DNA from: Alternaria dauci
Lineage: Eukaryota; Ascomycota; Dothideomycetes; Pleosporales; Pleosporaceae
Length of the DNA: 64,000 nt
Direction of reading: 5' to 3'
NCBI RefSeq assembly: GCF_042100115.1
Contig: NC_091277.1
Location: 1,364,001-1,428,000 of the forward strand
Of the stretch, positions 36,269 to 48,588 are shown one piece after another. The notes below the pieces were generated by a model. That model was not told the DNA's origin and made no database searches. It was given only the letters and a program-made list of their open reading frames with translations. The position numbers and the translations under genes were made by a program. Every line of letters starts with the position of its first letter. The stretch's first letter is position 1.

Positions 36269-39200
36269 CTACTGCTGATGCTGATATTGATAGTTGTGTT
36301 GCGCGGTCAAGTACGACATGGCAGGGTATGTGCTGCCCTGCTGATAATGCATTGCGTTGTTGGTGTCATAGCCCATGCTAGGCATCTCAGTCGTCAAGCC
36401 CTGTGGCTCTTGGGTGTAGTACGAAGGAAAAGGTGTAACCGTGGTGTCGACCGGAGAGTCTGTATACATCGACTGCTGCTGTTGAACGGTACTGACAGGA
36501 TTCATGCCATATTGCTGCACTCCGTTCTGCATGTTTCCAGTATGAAATGACTGGTTTGGAATCTGAAGTCCATTCGCATAGCCATTGAGTGGCTTCCGAG
36601 GAACTTGTAGGCCTGGGTAAGTCTGGTTTGTGTGGTACGTAGCATTGCTTGCCGTATAGTTAGCATAGTTGCTAGTTTGAGCCGGTGGTGGTGGCGCCAT
36701 TTGTGGTGGCGGGTACGTCTGCATTCCCGTGGATCCCGTTTGGGTCTTCGAGTTTTGAGGGTAGAGACTATGGGGGTCGATGCCAGGTGCATAGGTTGCA
36801 TTAGGGTTGTACCTAGATGGGTTGTCGATTGGCGAGCGGCTTGGGGTGATGGACAACTTGCGGCTCTCAGGCAACTCAGCCACTGGGCTGATGATGCTGT
36901 CTGCATTGAGTTGCTTCTGATCCACAAGTGTGAGAATGGGCATGCTGATCTGCTCCATGTGTTTTGCCAGATGCACAGTCAGTTTCTTCCAGCTGGTGCA
37001 GATGTTACCACAGAACCGGCAAGGCTCATCCTTCGGCTGTTTAGTGGTGTCGCGACGACATCGTTCAACAATGGCCCAAATATCATCTGAAGCACGTCAG
37101 TAATCAGTGAAGTAACGAACATCGTTAACCTCACCTTGATCGCCTGTATTTGAGGCATCTTTGTTGGCGGATCGGGTACGTTGTCGTGGCTCAGCTATCT
37201 TGTGCTCACGAACAAGATGCTGCACGAAGTTGTCCTTACGATAGCATGTGTGGTTGCAATCAGCAATCTGGCATGTCCAGTTCTCTAACTGACGATGTCG
37301 CTCGTTCTCATGTCGAACCCAGTCTGCCTTACGCTTGAATGATTTGGGCTCACCGCAATTGGGAAAGGTACATGTAAAAGGCTGCACATCTTCATGTACA
37401 TGCTTGGTCCAGTCGGACGGCTTGTAGAACTTCTTGACCTTGAAGCACAAAGGACATTCAAACTCAGCTGGTAGACGCTTGACGGGAGGGAGTGGTACAC
37501 CCGAAGGGAATGCAGCAGGAGCAACATTCCCCTCCATTGGAGGCTCACCGTCGTCGTCAGAAGAACCAGGGAGGGTAACCTGGAAACCGATGAAAGGAGT
37601 GTCGGCATCCTTGGCTCCTGCTTTCGGTGGAAGTTGCTTTGCTTCGCCACCAAGGTCGGTGCAAAAGTCTCTTGACGCACAATTCTTGTGCTGTACGGCG
37701 TTTAGATGCTTGACCTTGAATTCCAATAGCCTTTTGTATCTGCGCATCTGCTCTTGGGTGACGCGCTCAACCATAAAGTCAGCCAAGCGAGGGTTAAGTT
37801 GTCTAGCATGAGCTCTGAAGCCGTCGTATGTGGGAATAATAGCATCCATCCGGACCGTGAGATCCATACTAACGGGATCATGGTCGTCTTCATCGTCATC
37901 TCCCGCCGGGCTTGGCTGTGCGGATGGCTTCGTCGCCTCTGTATCTGCAAGTGGTGAGGCTAGCATAGGCATAGGCGGCCCGCCGTGCTGTGTCATTAGC
38001 TCAGCCAGCCCGGGCGACCGACCGATGTCACTCCTGCTCCGGCTACGTTTGATAACATTTCTAGGGCCTTTGTACCATGGTCCGGCAGCTGCAGATAAGC
38101 CCATGGAGCTACGTGGTTCTGCTTCTTTACTGTGATTGCTCAGGTTTGTATCAACCCGAGGTGATTTCGGACGGCCCCAGCTACCTATGCGCTTTGGCTT
38201 CTCAATGACAAGCTCTTTGGACTTGTCTGAGGCTGTGTCGGACTGTTGCACAGGTATACTACCCTTACGTTTGAGCAGGTTGCTTGGTGTACGCTTGGGT
38301 AGAATATTCTCTAGGAAACTGGGGCGACGTTGTCGCTCTTTACTTTTCCTCACTTCAGGTTCAATAACCTTGATGACACCCGGGGCAGCACGGATGCTAC
38401 CAATGTCAGATTCGCTGAGACGCCGTGAGCCAACCGTGGCTGCAAGAGAAGCCTGTTCAACGTCCTTTGATCGCATCAAGAAGCGCATCATTGCAGCATT
38501 TGATGTGGGCGGCTGGTATCGAGCTGAAGTATTTGGCGGATGGGGCTGCGAGGGTCCATCGACCCATGGCTTGATAACAGCACCATCCTTTGGTATAGGT
38601 TCTTGCGTGAGAGGAAAGTACGAATTCTCGACATGGCTTGCATTGACGTCGATCTCAGCGGGTGGGGATTCGGGTCCTGTCGACTCATCGTCTTCGTAGT
38701 CGTAGTCGCCGTCGCCGTAATCGCTTCGTTCGTCGATATACACGCCAGGCCCGGGTATGCCCGAATCGTCTATACGATCGAAGTCGGTACGAACACCCAG
38801 TCCGAAGCTATTTGGGGGCACTCGGCGTTGAATATCGTTGTGACTCTTTGCTCGACGTCTACCCATGACTGGCTTGAGCAGATTGTTCGAGGGTCCCACG
38901 TCACCTGCCTCGCTTCCAACTTCACTCTTTGTGAGCCACTCTTGTACTTCGAGCTTCTTCTCGTTCTTCGATCGTTGTTCTGCAATCTCCTCTATGGTGG
39001 GGATCCATGCGTCACCCATCAGACGTCGATCATCGGGATTAATGCCGTTCTGCCCGGAATTCCCTGTCGTTAACCAAGAACCATCATCATTTCGTTCGGG
39101 TCCGCGAACGACTGATGGCATGTGTACGTGCTCCTGCGAGTCCCCTTCTTCGTCGGATGTATCGTTATGGGCGTAGGGTGATAGATGGTTGCCAGAACGG

Positions 39201-40156
39201 CGACTGCTAAAGCTCTGTCTGCTGGCAGGCATGCTGTTGTCGGAACGCGAAGGTGAGTCTTCCCTACTGTAATTCTCTACACGCACAATGGGGCTCGTCA
39301 GATGTCGTGTGAGAGGCCGAGGGTTTACCACTGATACATCTCCGGAACTGTTCGTCAGGGCTGGGCTGTGTGTTTGCTTGATAGGAGTTGCTTGCGATGG
39401 ATGAGTGCTGTGATTTGGTGGCGTCGACACATTTCCATTGTACTGCATGGAGGGAAACGTTGAGCTCTCATCACCAAGTGCTGGACTAGAGGTGTTTGTC
39501 GCACTAGGGGATAGCAATTGATGGTGCGGGTTTAGTGAAGTGTTGTTGAGGGGAACGCTCGGCTGGGCATTGTAAGTATTGAGAGACCCGGAGGTCAGGG
39601 CTGACATATCGACATGCTCCTGGAATGCCGGAAAATTGCTGGTTGAAGCGTTTTCAGCAAACGTTAGGCCGGAGAATTCGTCGAGAACGTGTCCGTTGAA
39701 ATTTGGAGTGGCGTAAGTGCTTGGGTCGTGATAATTGGGATCGCTCATGTAGCCAGCTTCTGGACTAATATGATCGGTCGAATGCGCGGGTGAGATGTTC
39801 TGGCCGTTTCCGTAGTAGGATCCTGGAGAGAAACCGTAGTTTTGAGATTGATTGTAGGCATTCGGTGGAGGGTATGACATATCCGGATTTAAGGAAGAGT
39901 CGAGAGAGGATCCGACGTTGGGAGTGAAGATGGATTCTTGCCCAGGGGTGCTGGACGAGGGATGCGATACCATGGACCCATCGTAAACCATGGATGCCGG
40001 TTCTGCAGAGTACGCAAATGTGCCTTGCGCATCTGGCATTAGGAAGTTGCCGGCCGAAGGCGCGAGTTGATAGCCGCTAGCCTGCACATCGTGAGGGTGG
40101 CGCGGCTGACGCCGGGGGTCCTGGTAGGGCTGTGTTTGCATATCAACTGCTTGCAT
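36269..40156 (-). CDS. Large C2H2 zinc-finger regulator
   Basis: Two exons, 40156-37135 and 37086-36269 (1279 aa). The 48-nt intron runs from a gtgagg donor to a cttcag acceptor, and the frame joins in phase 1. Residues 1-830 are disordered, Ser/Pro/Asn-rich, with acidic and Ser-Pro sites. From about residue 900 come zinc-finger elements: FECPLCFKVKKFYKPSDWTKH, given as FECPLCFKVKK plus FYKPSDWTKHVHE; then FTCTFPNCGEPKSFKRKADW; then WTCQIADCNHTCYRKDNF. After the intron a last finger reads PCRFCGNICTSWKKLTVHLAKH. The final 200 residues are Gln/Tyr/Asn/Pro-rich and look like an activation region. A nuclear transcription factor is the likely role; no target is inferable. Confidence 0.82.
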
Positions 40157-42845
40157 GGTTGTTCTGATTATACCGAACTGCCTGGTGGCTAAGTCGACGG
40201 TAGATCAGATCGCACCGATTGACAGATGGTTGCGACAAGCAGCGAGGGTGGAACGATAACGTGACTATGACCCACACTGCTTAGGGCGGCATAGTGCTGC
40301 CTGAAGGTTACTGATGCTGTTTATGCGAAAAACAAAAGGCCAGAAGGAGGGGCGAGAGTCTCGCAGCGCGTCGACACACGCAGCAAGATTGGCGGAGAGG
40401 CGGAACGAAAGAGAAATATCGCAGTGCGGCTGAAAGCGAAAGACGACAGGCCGCTGTAGCTTGAAGTTGGATAGCGATCTGCCTCGCACAGGACGGAAGT
40501 TGGGAGCCGTTGAAGCTAGAGGCAATGCCGGCCTTGTACTCTGTTGACAGCTTCAGAGTGGGTCGCGAGCGAAATTGGGAGACGGCGCGCGCGAGCAACT
40601 GAAAAACAGCGTAGAGTTCTCAGTTGGTTGGCAGAAGCAGTGTGGAATTCAATGTCGACGGTGGAGCCAGCCGCAGCAAAGAGCGAAAGTCGAGGCACCG
40701 GTCAAGGCTGATTTCCCCCAAGATCTCCAGAATGGTAAGGCCGGGGTAGAGGGATGCACGCCAAGCAGATGCTGTTTACGTTGTCGAAACCAGAAACCGT
40801 GTGGGCGCAGGCTGCGCAGATGTCCGGGAGGTTGTGAGAAAGAGCAGATCGACGCAAAACAAGCGCGACGGCGCGACGGCAATTGTGAGCTTGACTGGCG
40901 TCTCGAGGCAGATTTGCAGATGCGTGACACGTTCTTGGCAGGCTTGATACAAACGGCACAGCCTCAGTTCTATACAGAAACGGGAGCAGGGGGCTGAACA
41001 CGGGGCGAGCGGTGGCTATGCTTCGAGGTCATGTCCCCATGGCGAACTCGATGTGCTGTTTATGATGCTTGTGGTAACTCGTCTCATCTCATCCGATCGA
41101 GGTCGTCATGTCAGAACGCGCTCGATGTTCGAAACACCCATGGATGTACCCAGCCTTTGTTGCGCGCCCGCGTAGGCTGGCGCTTAGCAGTTTAGCAGCC
41201 GAATGCTGATGCTATATAAAGGTAGGCCAAGCCTGCAATTGCTCTCCGTCTGTCATGCGTGCCAGTCAAACAGCAGCATGCTAGCAATTCGGACCCTCGT
41301 CATCCAAGTCGCCGGCCGCCTTCTGCAGCTGTTCTTCTCGGCCCATCTGTGAAGGTCGCGACGTGACGACATCGCATGGAATGCCTTGCATGATCAGCCA
41401 CGCCTAGGGATGAAGCTTTTCTAGCCACGTCGCAAGCGGATAAGGTACCACAGCAAGTGGCTGGCCCCAGTTTCATGGAGCGAAGCCGGATAGACTCCCG
41501 GACGGTTGTGGGGCTCGCGGAAATATGGGCGAAGGAGCACATGGACCTGCTGTCTTGAGCGCACACTACCTTGACCTAAGCTACATTTGAGGACGTATGC
41601 TGTCACCTCGCTGCGGGCGAGTACGATGACAGAATTAGCAGGATCGCTTCACGTCGACGAGATGTGAGGTGCATTGTTGCGCCTATGGGTCGTGATCTAT
41701 AGCCACGAGCGACATCGCAATGACCGGATTGCACTGGCCATGAAACGCGCCGCTGGTAGTGGATATTCAAAGCCCCGCCTAGCAAGCTCGCCGTCAGTGC
41801 AATTTCTCCGACTTGAGCGCCAAATGTCCGATGCAACGACGTTTGCGAGTTGGGATATTCGCACCAAGATGTTGGTATCACAGCTTTGTCGACTACTACC
41901 AGAATATGCAAGGTACCCGTGATGAAGGGTCTTGTGCAGGTGTTGTGCCGATCCAGGGTGAGCGATCGCACAAGTTGACGTCACTACAGGTCTCTTACAC
42001 TTGTTCCATACCATCGTGAGGTTGAGCGTGGCTATCGCATGCGCACATTTACTACCTGGGTTTGCTTGGTGGATATGTCCCCCTCAGATGCTTGTGGCAG
42101 AAGTGCTAGGCTCGGGGCAGGAGGAAAGCATTCTGAAACCCAGGGAACAATGTCGCGCGAGCCATGGAATATTTTTCCGAAGCCTGTCTGCGGGCTCTGG
42201 ACGAGTTGTTGCGTTGGATATAGAGCGTGTCTGATTGACGAAGCCTTAGATGAGGCTAACCATTTCCATGCTGCGATCTAGCCGGGCAATCGCAACCGGG
42301 GTGCGTGTCTTGGAGCGGTAGTGACCCTTCGGTGGAGCGGAGACTAACCACAGCTAAGCATCCACTCTTTCTGCAGTACCGCTGTTCGCGAAAGTGGAAC
42401 GAGAAGTGCTTCAGAGTGCTTCTCCTCCTCTTTCTTTTCCACTTCTATCTCGCAGTTCACCTCCCAATTATCGCCTCCTGCCTTCCCCGCTTCAGCGCCT
42501 GCGAACATCTGCGCGTCACTGGTCGCATTCGCATGTGACAGCATCACCAGACTGAGACGGCACCACACAAGCAGCACAGACAAGACTGCAGACCACTGGC
42601 GAGTTGCACAATACCCTGATACTCCGTGCCCTGTTACATATGTCTGCAAAGCACAGGCTTCAGTAAAGGAACGAAAGCACCAGAAAAGCACAAAGCCTTC
42701 GAAACATCATAGGCCTATCGATTACGGCGCCCTGCTTGGTCGACTGTATCAAAAGCCCGTACATTCCTTGTATCCTGAGGTGAATGCCAGCACTGCACTC
42801 AGTCTTCCACGCCCAACTCCTAGATATCTTCACCGCACTACGGCC
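40157..42845. promoter_or_regulatory. Divergent intergenic region, 2.7 kb
   Basis: Lies between the minus-strand C2H2 gene and the plus-strand 410-aa gene, so it should hold both promoters. A TATA-like gctatataaag sits at 41211, but no supported gene starts within 200 bp downstream. Frames of up to 140 codons at 40575-40997 have no recognisable domain. The frame of the 410-aa gene stays open 78 nt upstream of its ATG, but only through a non-ATG codon. Confidence 0.4.
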
Positions 42846-44078
42846 ATGCCTGGACTCAACCAAGTCATCCCACGGCCCGATTCGAGGGAGCTCCTCCCAC
42901 CGCTACTCGCTTGCCTCTCGACAGCGAATGCTTCCAAGGAGGTCCCTCCAGGACTTCTCCCCCTCCTGTCGCCTATCCTTCGCCAACGTGTACAACTCCT
43001 ATCTTCGAATGAGTGGTTGTCGCTGTTGTGCTGGGACCGTGAAGTCGCCTCACGACTACCGCAAGTCGTCGAAAAGATAAATGTCGAGCCCCATCCAGCC
43101 TCGGGAGAGATTGAAGTGGAGGACCCAGACCAGATACTGTACCGACGATCAGACCCTGAGACTCTGCACTCGAAATTGGTGCTTGACGAATATGGAATTA
43201 TACCAACGTACCTCTGGTGCACCGGCGGCGAAGGTGGAAGCCGCTGGCTGTTAGCTGAGCTCAGAGGAACTGAAGACGCTGAAGATGGCACGGAATGGTT
43301 TGACAACATTCCCGCTGCCGACGAGGCTGGCTTCAGGCGAAAGTCTGTCCCAGTCAAGAGTAACGGCGTCACAGCTCAGCCAGCAGTCGCTCGGGCTGAA
43401 CCTGCTGCAGAGGAGGCAGTGGTGGCAGAAGAGGAAGACGACGGCTCCTACTGGGCTGCATATGATCAGACACCCGGACGAACACCACAGCCCAGGCGCT
43501 CTCCAGCCCCGAATACCAGCAGCCGAACACAGATCGGACCGACACAGTCAGAACTCGAATACTTTGAGCGCTATGCTTCTGAAGTGCAGCCAGCTCTCGA
43601 CGCGCACGATCCAGACGAAGAGAACCCCGCAGCTGGCGAGTCAACTCTCAATGGCAACGCCCTCGACTATACCCGCGAACCGCAGACGGAACCTCTCGAC
43701 ACGACGAACCTGGGGCCAAATGGGTACGACTCGTCCATGCCGCCAGCATATACAAATGGTCTCGCGAATGGTAGTGGTGTTCATGGCAATGATAGCGCGG
43801 TACACCTTGAGTCGGTCGAGCAGGATCACAGCGCTGCCGCAAATGCAATGAACCATCCACGACCCTCTTCGTCGGCGTCGACCAATTCGATAGAGAGGCT
43901 GGAGCGAAAGGCCGAGCACTACAGCCAAGCAGAGCTTGCGATCAAACAACATATCAGCACTGACATCAAGAGCCTGTTCCGGTTGGCGAAGGCATCGGGC
44001 ATAGACAGGGAGGAGTTTGAGAGGATTGTTCAGAGAGAGCTGGAGGTATTGCCCATGCTTGAGCAGGAAATGTCTTGA
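42846..44078 (+). CDS. Conserved-looking fungal protein, unknown function
   Basis: Single exon, 410 aa from the ATG at 42846 (MPGLNQVIPRPDS). The N-terminal 175 residues are ordered. They include LPPLLACLS, LSPILRQRVQLLSSNEWLS and LLCWDREVASRLPQVVEKI, and end in a WCTGGEGGSRWLL element. The middle is acidic with the motif DGSYWAAYDQTPGRTPQPRR, given as YWAAYDQTPGRTP. Residues 250-355 are low-complexity. A C-terminal helical stretch follows (LERKAEHYSQAELAIKQHIS, then IKSLFRLAKASGIDREEFER), suggesting an oligomerisation helix. No signal peptide or membrane segment. I do not recognise a named family. Convergent with SPC2, with 282 bp between stop codons. Confidence 0.7.
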   Translation: MPGLNQVIPRPDSRELLPPLLACLSTANASKEVPPGLLPLLSPILRQRVQLLSSNEWLSLLCWDREVASRLPQVVEKINVEPHPASGEIEVEDPDQILYRRSDPETLHSKLVLDEYGIIPTYLWCTGGEGGSRWLLAELRGTEDAEDGTEWFDNIPAADEAGFRRKSVPVKSNGVTAQPAVARAEPAAEEAVVAEEEDDGSYWAAYDQTPGRTPQPRRSPAPNTSSRTQIGPTQSELEYFERYASEVQPALDAHDPDEENPAAGESTLNGNALDYTREPQTEPLDTTNLGPNGYDSSMPPAYTNGLANGSGVHGNDSAVHLESVEQDHSAAANAMNHPRPSSSASTNSIERLERKAEHYSQAELAIKQHISTDIKSLFRLAKASGIDREEFERIVQRELEVLPMLEQEMS

Positions 44079-44360
44079 ATTAGGTCATGCAGGAGGACCA
44101 GATTGGATATGATGAGAATGATGCGGAATTTGTTTCTTCAGCATTTGTTGGCGTTTAGTATAGCTCAGCTATCGCCTAGTATTCTTAGATAGCGGAAACA
44201 GCAATCATATCAAGTAAAGACCTTTTGAACCCCCCACTGAACCAGTGTGATGCTTTTGCTATCCAGCGAGTGCAATATGGTCAGTGTCATACGGTAGACA
44301 CCTGAACGCCTCGGCCTGAAACCCATGCTGATCTTGTAGCCCACGAGTGTGTGACCCTCT

Positions 44361-45175
44361 TCATCTCCGCCTCTGCGCATCCCCGCTCGCAAATTTGGCA
44401 CCACTCGCCTTGAGCTGCTGCAGAATATCCACGGCATTCGAGCTGTTCAGGTTCATGGTCTGGTCCATGCCCGCACTTCCCCGACCAATCTCCTCGACGA
44501 CGTTATTCGGGTCCGCAGCGCCAACCACGGGCACTTCAGAAGCGAGCCATTGCTGGAAGGGCTTTGCGACAAAGTAGCCGTCCGAGGTGAACCACCGGGT
44601 CATGGGCGCGCGGATGTGGATCGTTTGTTTGGGATTGGAGCCGTAGGGGGCGGGTGTGAAGACGACGTCGCATTCGTAGATGGGGATGTGCTTCTTTGTT
44701 GAGGAAGATATCCTCACCTTGATGTTGTCAGAACAGTCGGCCCACGAACATGTACGCGAACGGAGCGTGTAAACGTACCCTCCCAGTCTTGCCCTCCCCC
44801 TCATACACAACTCCCTTCTCCACGAACCATAGCCAATAACTAAAGGCCCCGTTTAACAGGAAATAGGCGACTACGGCGGGTAGTGTGTAGGGCTTGCTGG
44901 CTTCCCAGCCGAACTTCCAGTCGTAGTAGAAGAGTGCGCCGGCGATGGTGACGGCTGTGTAGCCGAGGACTAGGCGCACATCGGTTTGCGTGTGGATTTG
45001 CTTGAATTTGAGGCTGTTGAGGTAGTTGGGGAGCGCGTCATCGGTCGTGTTCTTGAGGTCTGCGGGTGCATGTTAGATGTAGGCCCACAGACGCGGCCGC
45101 TTGATGGGTGCTGACGACGGGCATTCAGTGCATACCGGCAAGCGAGTGAACAGCAATTTTCTGGGTTGCGGACAT
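44361..45175 (-). CDS. SPC2: Signal peptidase complex subunit 2 (SPC25 family)
   Basis: Three exons: 45175-45136, 45059-44779 and 44717-44361 (225 aa). Introns are 76 nt (branch tctaac, acceptor cgcag) and 61 nt (acceptor caag), both in frame. The N-terminal cytosolic part contains LKNTTDDALPNYLNSLKF. Two closely spaced membrane helices follow (LGYTAVTIAGALFYYDWKF region and LPAVVAYFLLNGAFSYWLWF region), facing the cytosol on both ends. A cytosolic C-terminal domain follows (KKHIPIYECDVVF, VAKPFQQWL). This topology and length match SPCS2/Spc2, a non-catalytic subunit of the ER signal peptidase that contacts the translocon and sharpens substrate choice. Divergent from EMC3 over 237 bp. Confidence 0.92.
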
Positions 45176-45412
45176 GGTGAAGTCGGGATTATGCCTTGGC
45201 TAGAGGTGCACAGGAATCCGGGGCAAAAGTGAAGCCAGAAGCTCGTCGCGCAGCTGGTGATGATGTAGTAGGCTTCGTGGATGGACACCTTTCCATAAGC
45301 GCAAAGCGCGGACCCTGGTCGCAACATCCCGCCGGAGCCTCAACGGCGAGCTATCGTCGTCAAGCAACCAACAACCACCATCCCGCACTCTTCCACCCCC
45401 TTCTCCGCATCC
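45176..45412. promoter_or_regulatory. Compact bidirectional promoter, SPC2 and EMC3
   Basis: Only 237 bp separate the two start codons on opposite strands. Both untranslated leaders and both core promoters must fit here. No TATA box was seen. Both products act at the ER translocation/insertion site, so shared control is plausible. Confidence 0.65.
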
Positions 45413-46746
45413 ATGTCTACTGCCGGCGCCATGGGACAGCCTGTAGTCCAGACGATCCATCGGGACCCCGCGCTGTTGTAAGTCTGGCAGTGTTTGCTGC
45501 GGAGGAGACAAGCATGGCTGATAATTCTACAGTTGGTGGATTCTGCTCCCCATTACAGTCGTCATGGTACACGCCATCCAATTCCTTTATGCACAACTAG
45601 AGGAAGAGCGAGAAGAAGAATCTAACCAAGCCCCAGGTCTTGACAGGCATTCTCCGCCACTACGCAATGACACTGCTCCAGTCCACACCCAAGAAACACG
45701 ACCTGGCCAAGATCCGGCAACAGCGCTCCCTCGTACGCGGCGTCAACCTGCGCACCAACGCCCAGGTTCTCTCTCCGGCCTCCTTCGCTACCCGTAAAGC
45801 CTATATGGTGCAGGCGTACCAGGAGGGAAAGTTTCTGGCTGAGCCTGAGCTGAGAGGGAAGCCGAGACCGAATCCCATGAGTGATCCGGCGGCTATGGAG
45901 GGCATGATGGGCATGATGAAGGGGCAGATGACTATGATGATCCCACAGACGCTCATCATGGGGTGGATCAACGCCTTCTTCTCGGGATTCGTTATTAGTA
46001 AGTCCATCTTCTTTGCGTTCGTCCTGGCGGGCGATGCGGAACGGCTCGCGATTGTTTCCTCCAAGAGACCGAAAAGGCAAGACCAGATGTGCTTGGGAAC
46101 TGAGCGTCTATGGGTATCCCCGTATTTGGGCGTCGCATGTCCAGACAATGCACAATAGTTCGCTTTGCCTGGCTCTGCAGTGGAGCAGCTCCTTCACGCA
46201 TGCGCTACCTGCTAGGGCAAGTGGCTGGACTGTCATCTGCATCGGAATCATTCTTGCGACTCGTCGGAACGCTTCGCCGGCATCCTCTGAGATTCGGCTG
46301 CTCCCGAACCGTAAAAGCAAAACAGGGCAGCGGCTAATCGATGTGTGCAGTGAAACTACCCTTTCCATTGACCCCACAGTTCAAGTCAATGCTGCAATCT
46401 GGAGTGGGAACTCGTGACCTGGACGTCAGATGGGTGTCCAGCTTGTCTTGGTATTTCCTGACATTGTTCGGACTCCAGCCCGTCTACAACTTCATTTTGG
46501 GGAGTAACAATGGTACGTTCTTGACCTCATTTTCCTAATCGGGTAAAACTGACAATGTTATTTTAAGCTGCCAATCAAGTTTCTCAACAGATGGCCATGG
46601 CCAATGGAGGCGGGGGTGGCATGATGGGCCCTGAGCAGGATCCAGATAAGCTGTTTCTCAGCGAAGCCGAGAATCTGGAGGTGCTAGAGCATCGATGGAT
46701 ATTGGAGGGTATTGAAGACCGCCTCGTTGCCAAACTTGGAGCGTAA
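45413..46746 (+). CDS. EMC3: ER membrane protein complex subunit 3
   Basis: Five exons: 45413-45477, 45533-45566, 45637-45997, 46351-46512 and 46568-46746 (266 aa). All junctions keep frame. Introns are 55, 70, 353 and 55 nt; the third is far longer than the others. The protein starts QTIHRDPALFWWILLPITVV after a short leader. It shows the first membrane helix, the basic cytosolic LRHYAMTLLQ segment, the Met-rich helix region (MMGMMKGQMTMMIPQT) and LPFPLTPQFKSMLQSGV. The last helix is WVSSLSWYFLTLFGLQPVYNFI. EMC3 belongs to the Oxa1/YidC insertase superfamily and forms the insertion groove of the EMC for tail-anchored and multispanning proteins. A second in-frame ATG at 45431 could be the true start. 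Confidence 0.93.
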
Positions 46747-48588
46747 TGTCGGCACAGGGCATCAGTTGCTGGCAATAACACTGCCATGGCGTACATACAC
46801 ATCTAGAAAAGGCCCAAAAAGCCACCATCCCGCGTTTCCATTGCGCAAAGACCCCAAAGGAGACGACCGGCGCGAGATAGCTAATTTCTATGACTGTCAT
46901 CATGTCCCAGTCGTACGGTTTTCGTGGCAGTGGTCGCTGTGTGGCTCCAAGCCATCTGCGGGGACTTTGTGCCAAGCATACGGAGGTAGCGCATGTTCTG
47001 TGCATCGCTATTTCTAGACCTCCAACATCTTTCCACCCCTGCGCAGAGCTGCCAGATAATGTGTTGATAGTTGACAGCAAACATGCTGTGAAGATAGTCG
47101 CTTCCATCTCGCCCACGCGCCGATGCAGGGGGGACAGCGCAATATCATCCAAGTGGGCTGTTCTCGACTTGAGACGGTGCACAAGCTCCGAAGTCCTCCA
47201 AGTTCACTGCTCCCCGCCCGCCACTCGTCAGTCTCCATCTCCAGACACACGGGACGCACCGCCCCCAAATGCGCCCCAAGAGCCCAAGACACTCGAAGCT
47301 CTTGCCGACCAGCGTCCCTTGCAAGGTTAGTCTGGAGCCTTAGCCGTGAGGCGACGATGTCGTGAAGGATGCAGGCAGCCGTCGAAACAGCCCAGGCGCG
47401 TTTCTGCTATCTTTTCTACCATCCATGAAATGATAGCGTTGTCACTAGTGCTCTGTCACTGCCTCCCAGCAATGTACGACGACCGCATTGACAAAGCCAT
47501 GCTTCACCCTATCTCGATGCCTGAATCGAGTCTCGCTGGGCCAAGTGCGCCCCAACCAGCGAGCCACAATGCAGCAACTCCCAATCAAAGTCCATTCCTC
47601 TATACTCTGACCGACGACGGCTTCTCCTCTTGATCGGGACCTGGGCTTCTCATCAGCGTTGGTTTTACCCGGCAGCTGTCGGGATAATCACGCCCCTGAT
47701 GCAGGTGCGGTAGCACGGCAGCGGCCAACGACAGACTTTTACGTGCGGCCTCCGAACAGAGACAATAGTTCTTGACTGTAAGTGCTTTGGTCGTCGGAAT
47801 CTTGCGTCCGTCGTTCAATCTCTTTGCTTGTTTCGGCCCCCAACGGCCAAACTGGTGGGCCAGCGATGGACGCTCGTGACGTGCACATGGTCCTGGTAAC
47901 TTAGCGAACGCACCTTCCGCGGACGCAGCTCAGGCACAAATGTGGACTTGGCTGTCTCGCGACACAGCAGTGATCCGCTCCCTATTAGCGAGCGTGAGTG
48001 CTTTTGATTAGAGGGCTGCTCCTGGGCTGACCCCATCCGTTTTGGTGGTAGGTGCCGGATGTCCACGTCAATTTCGGTGGTGGCTGGACAAATGTGCACA
48101 GCTGTCCCCACCGGTGAACCTTAACAACAGGGGACTACATTGCCAAGGGACAAGGGACTCTCATTGGTGGCTGACGATGAGGCTCTGCGGACTACTCACC
48201 ATAAAGCAGTAGACAGTATGACAATCGAGGGGATGGTCAGACGGCACTAAAGGTCACAGCATTGCAACTTGACCTTAGCCCCCCTAGTCTGCTGCCTTGA
48301 TGCATCATACTTCTTGAGAGACGCTCCGCCTCTTTTGCCTTGTTTTCCCTCTCCAGTCGCAGTACTTGAACTACTTCCACCACTGCTACCATAGTAGGAT
48401 ATTTCCGTCACGACTTGACGGGGGAGTTATCTCGCTAGTCGAGTAAGATACCAGGAGCTGCAACTGCCTGAATCTCCCTAACCTTCACCAGCACCTACAT
48501 CTCTCACCCTTATTGCCTTTCGGGCGCCACGCGACACACGATTCCTATCGTTACTTCCGCCACTCTGTGTAACGATCCAACATCAGCC
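46747..48588. other. Intergenic upstream of C2H2 gene
   Basis: 1.8 kb. Frames of up to 174 codons on both strands overlap one another and lack recognisable domains. The last 300 bp are CT-rich (tctctcacccttattgcc and similar) and should be the leader of the 48589 gene. Confidence 0.4.

Noticed and set aside
40575..40997. 140-codon Cys/Arg-containing frame upstream of the large C2H2 gene
   Set aside because: It does not start with an ATG in a good context supported by a leader, lacks a domain, and overlaps the expected promoter and leader of the minus-strand gene.
41206..41280. TATA-like gctatataaag element followed by an ATG
   Set aside because: No coding frame with recognisable features follows within several hundred bases, so it is not called as a promoter of a gene.
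46658..47182. Minus-strand frame of 174 codons overlapping the EMC3 3' end
   Set aside because: It overlaps the last EMC3 exon antisense and runs into intergenic DNA; composition is not protein-like and no domain is seen.
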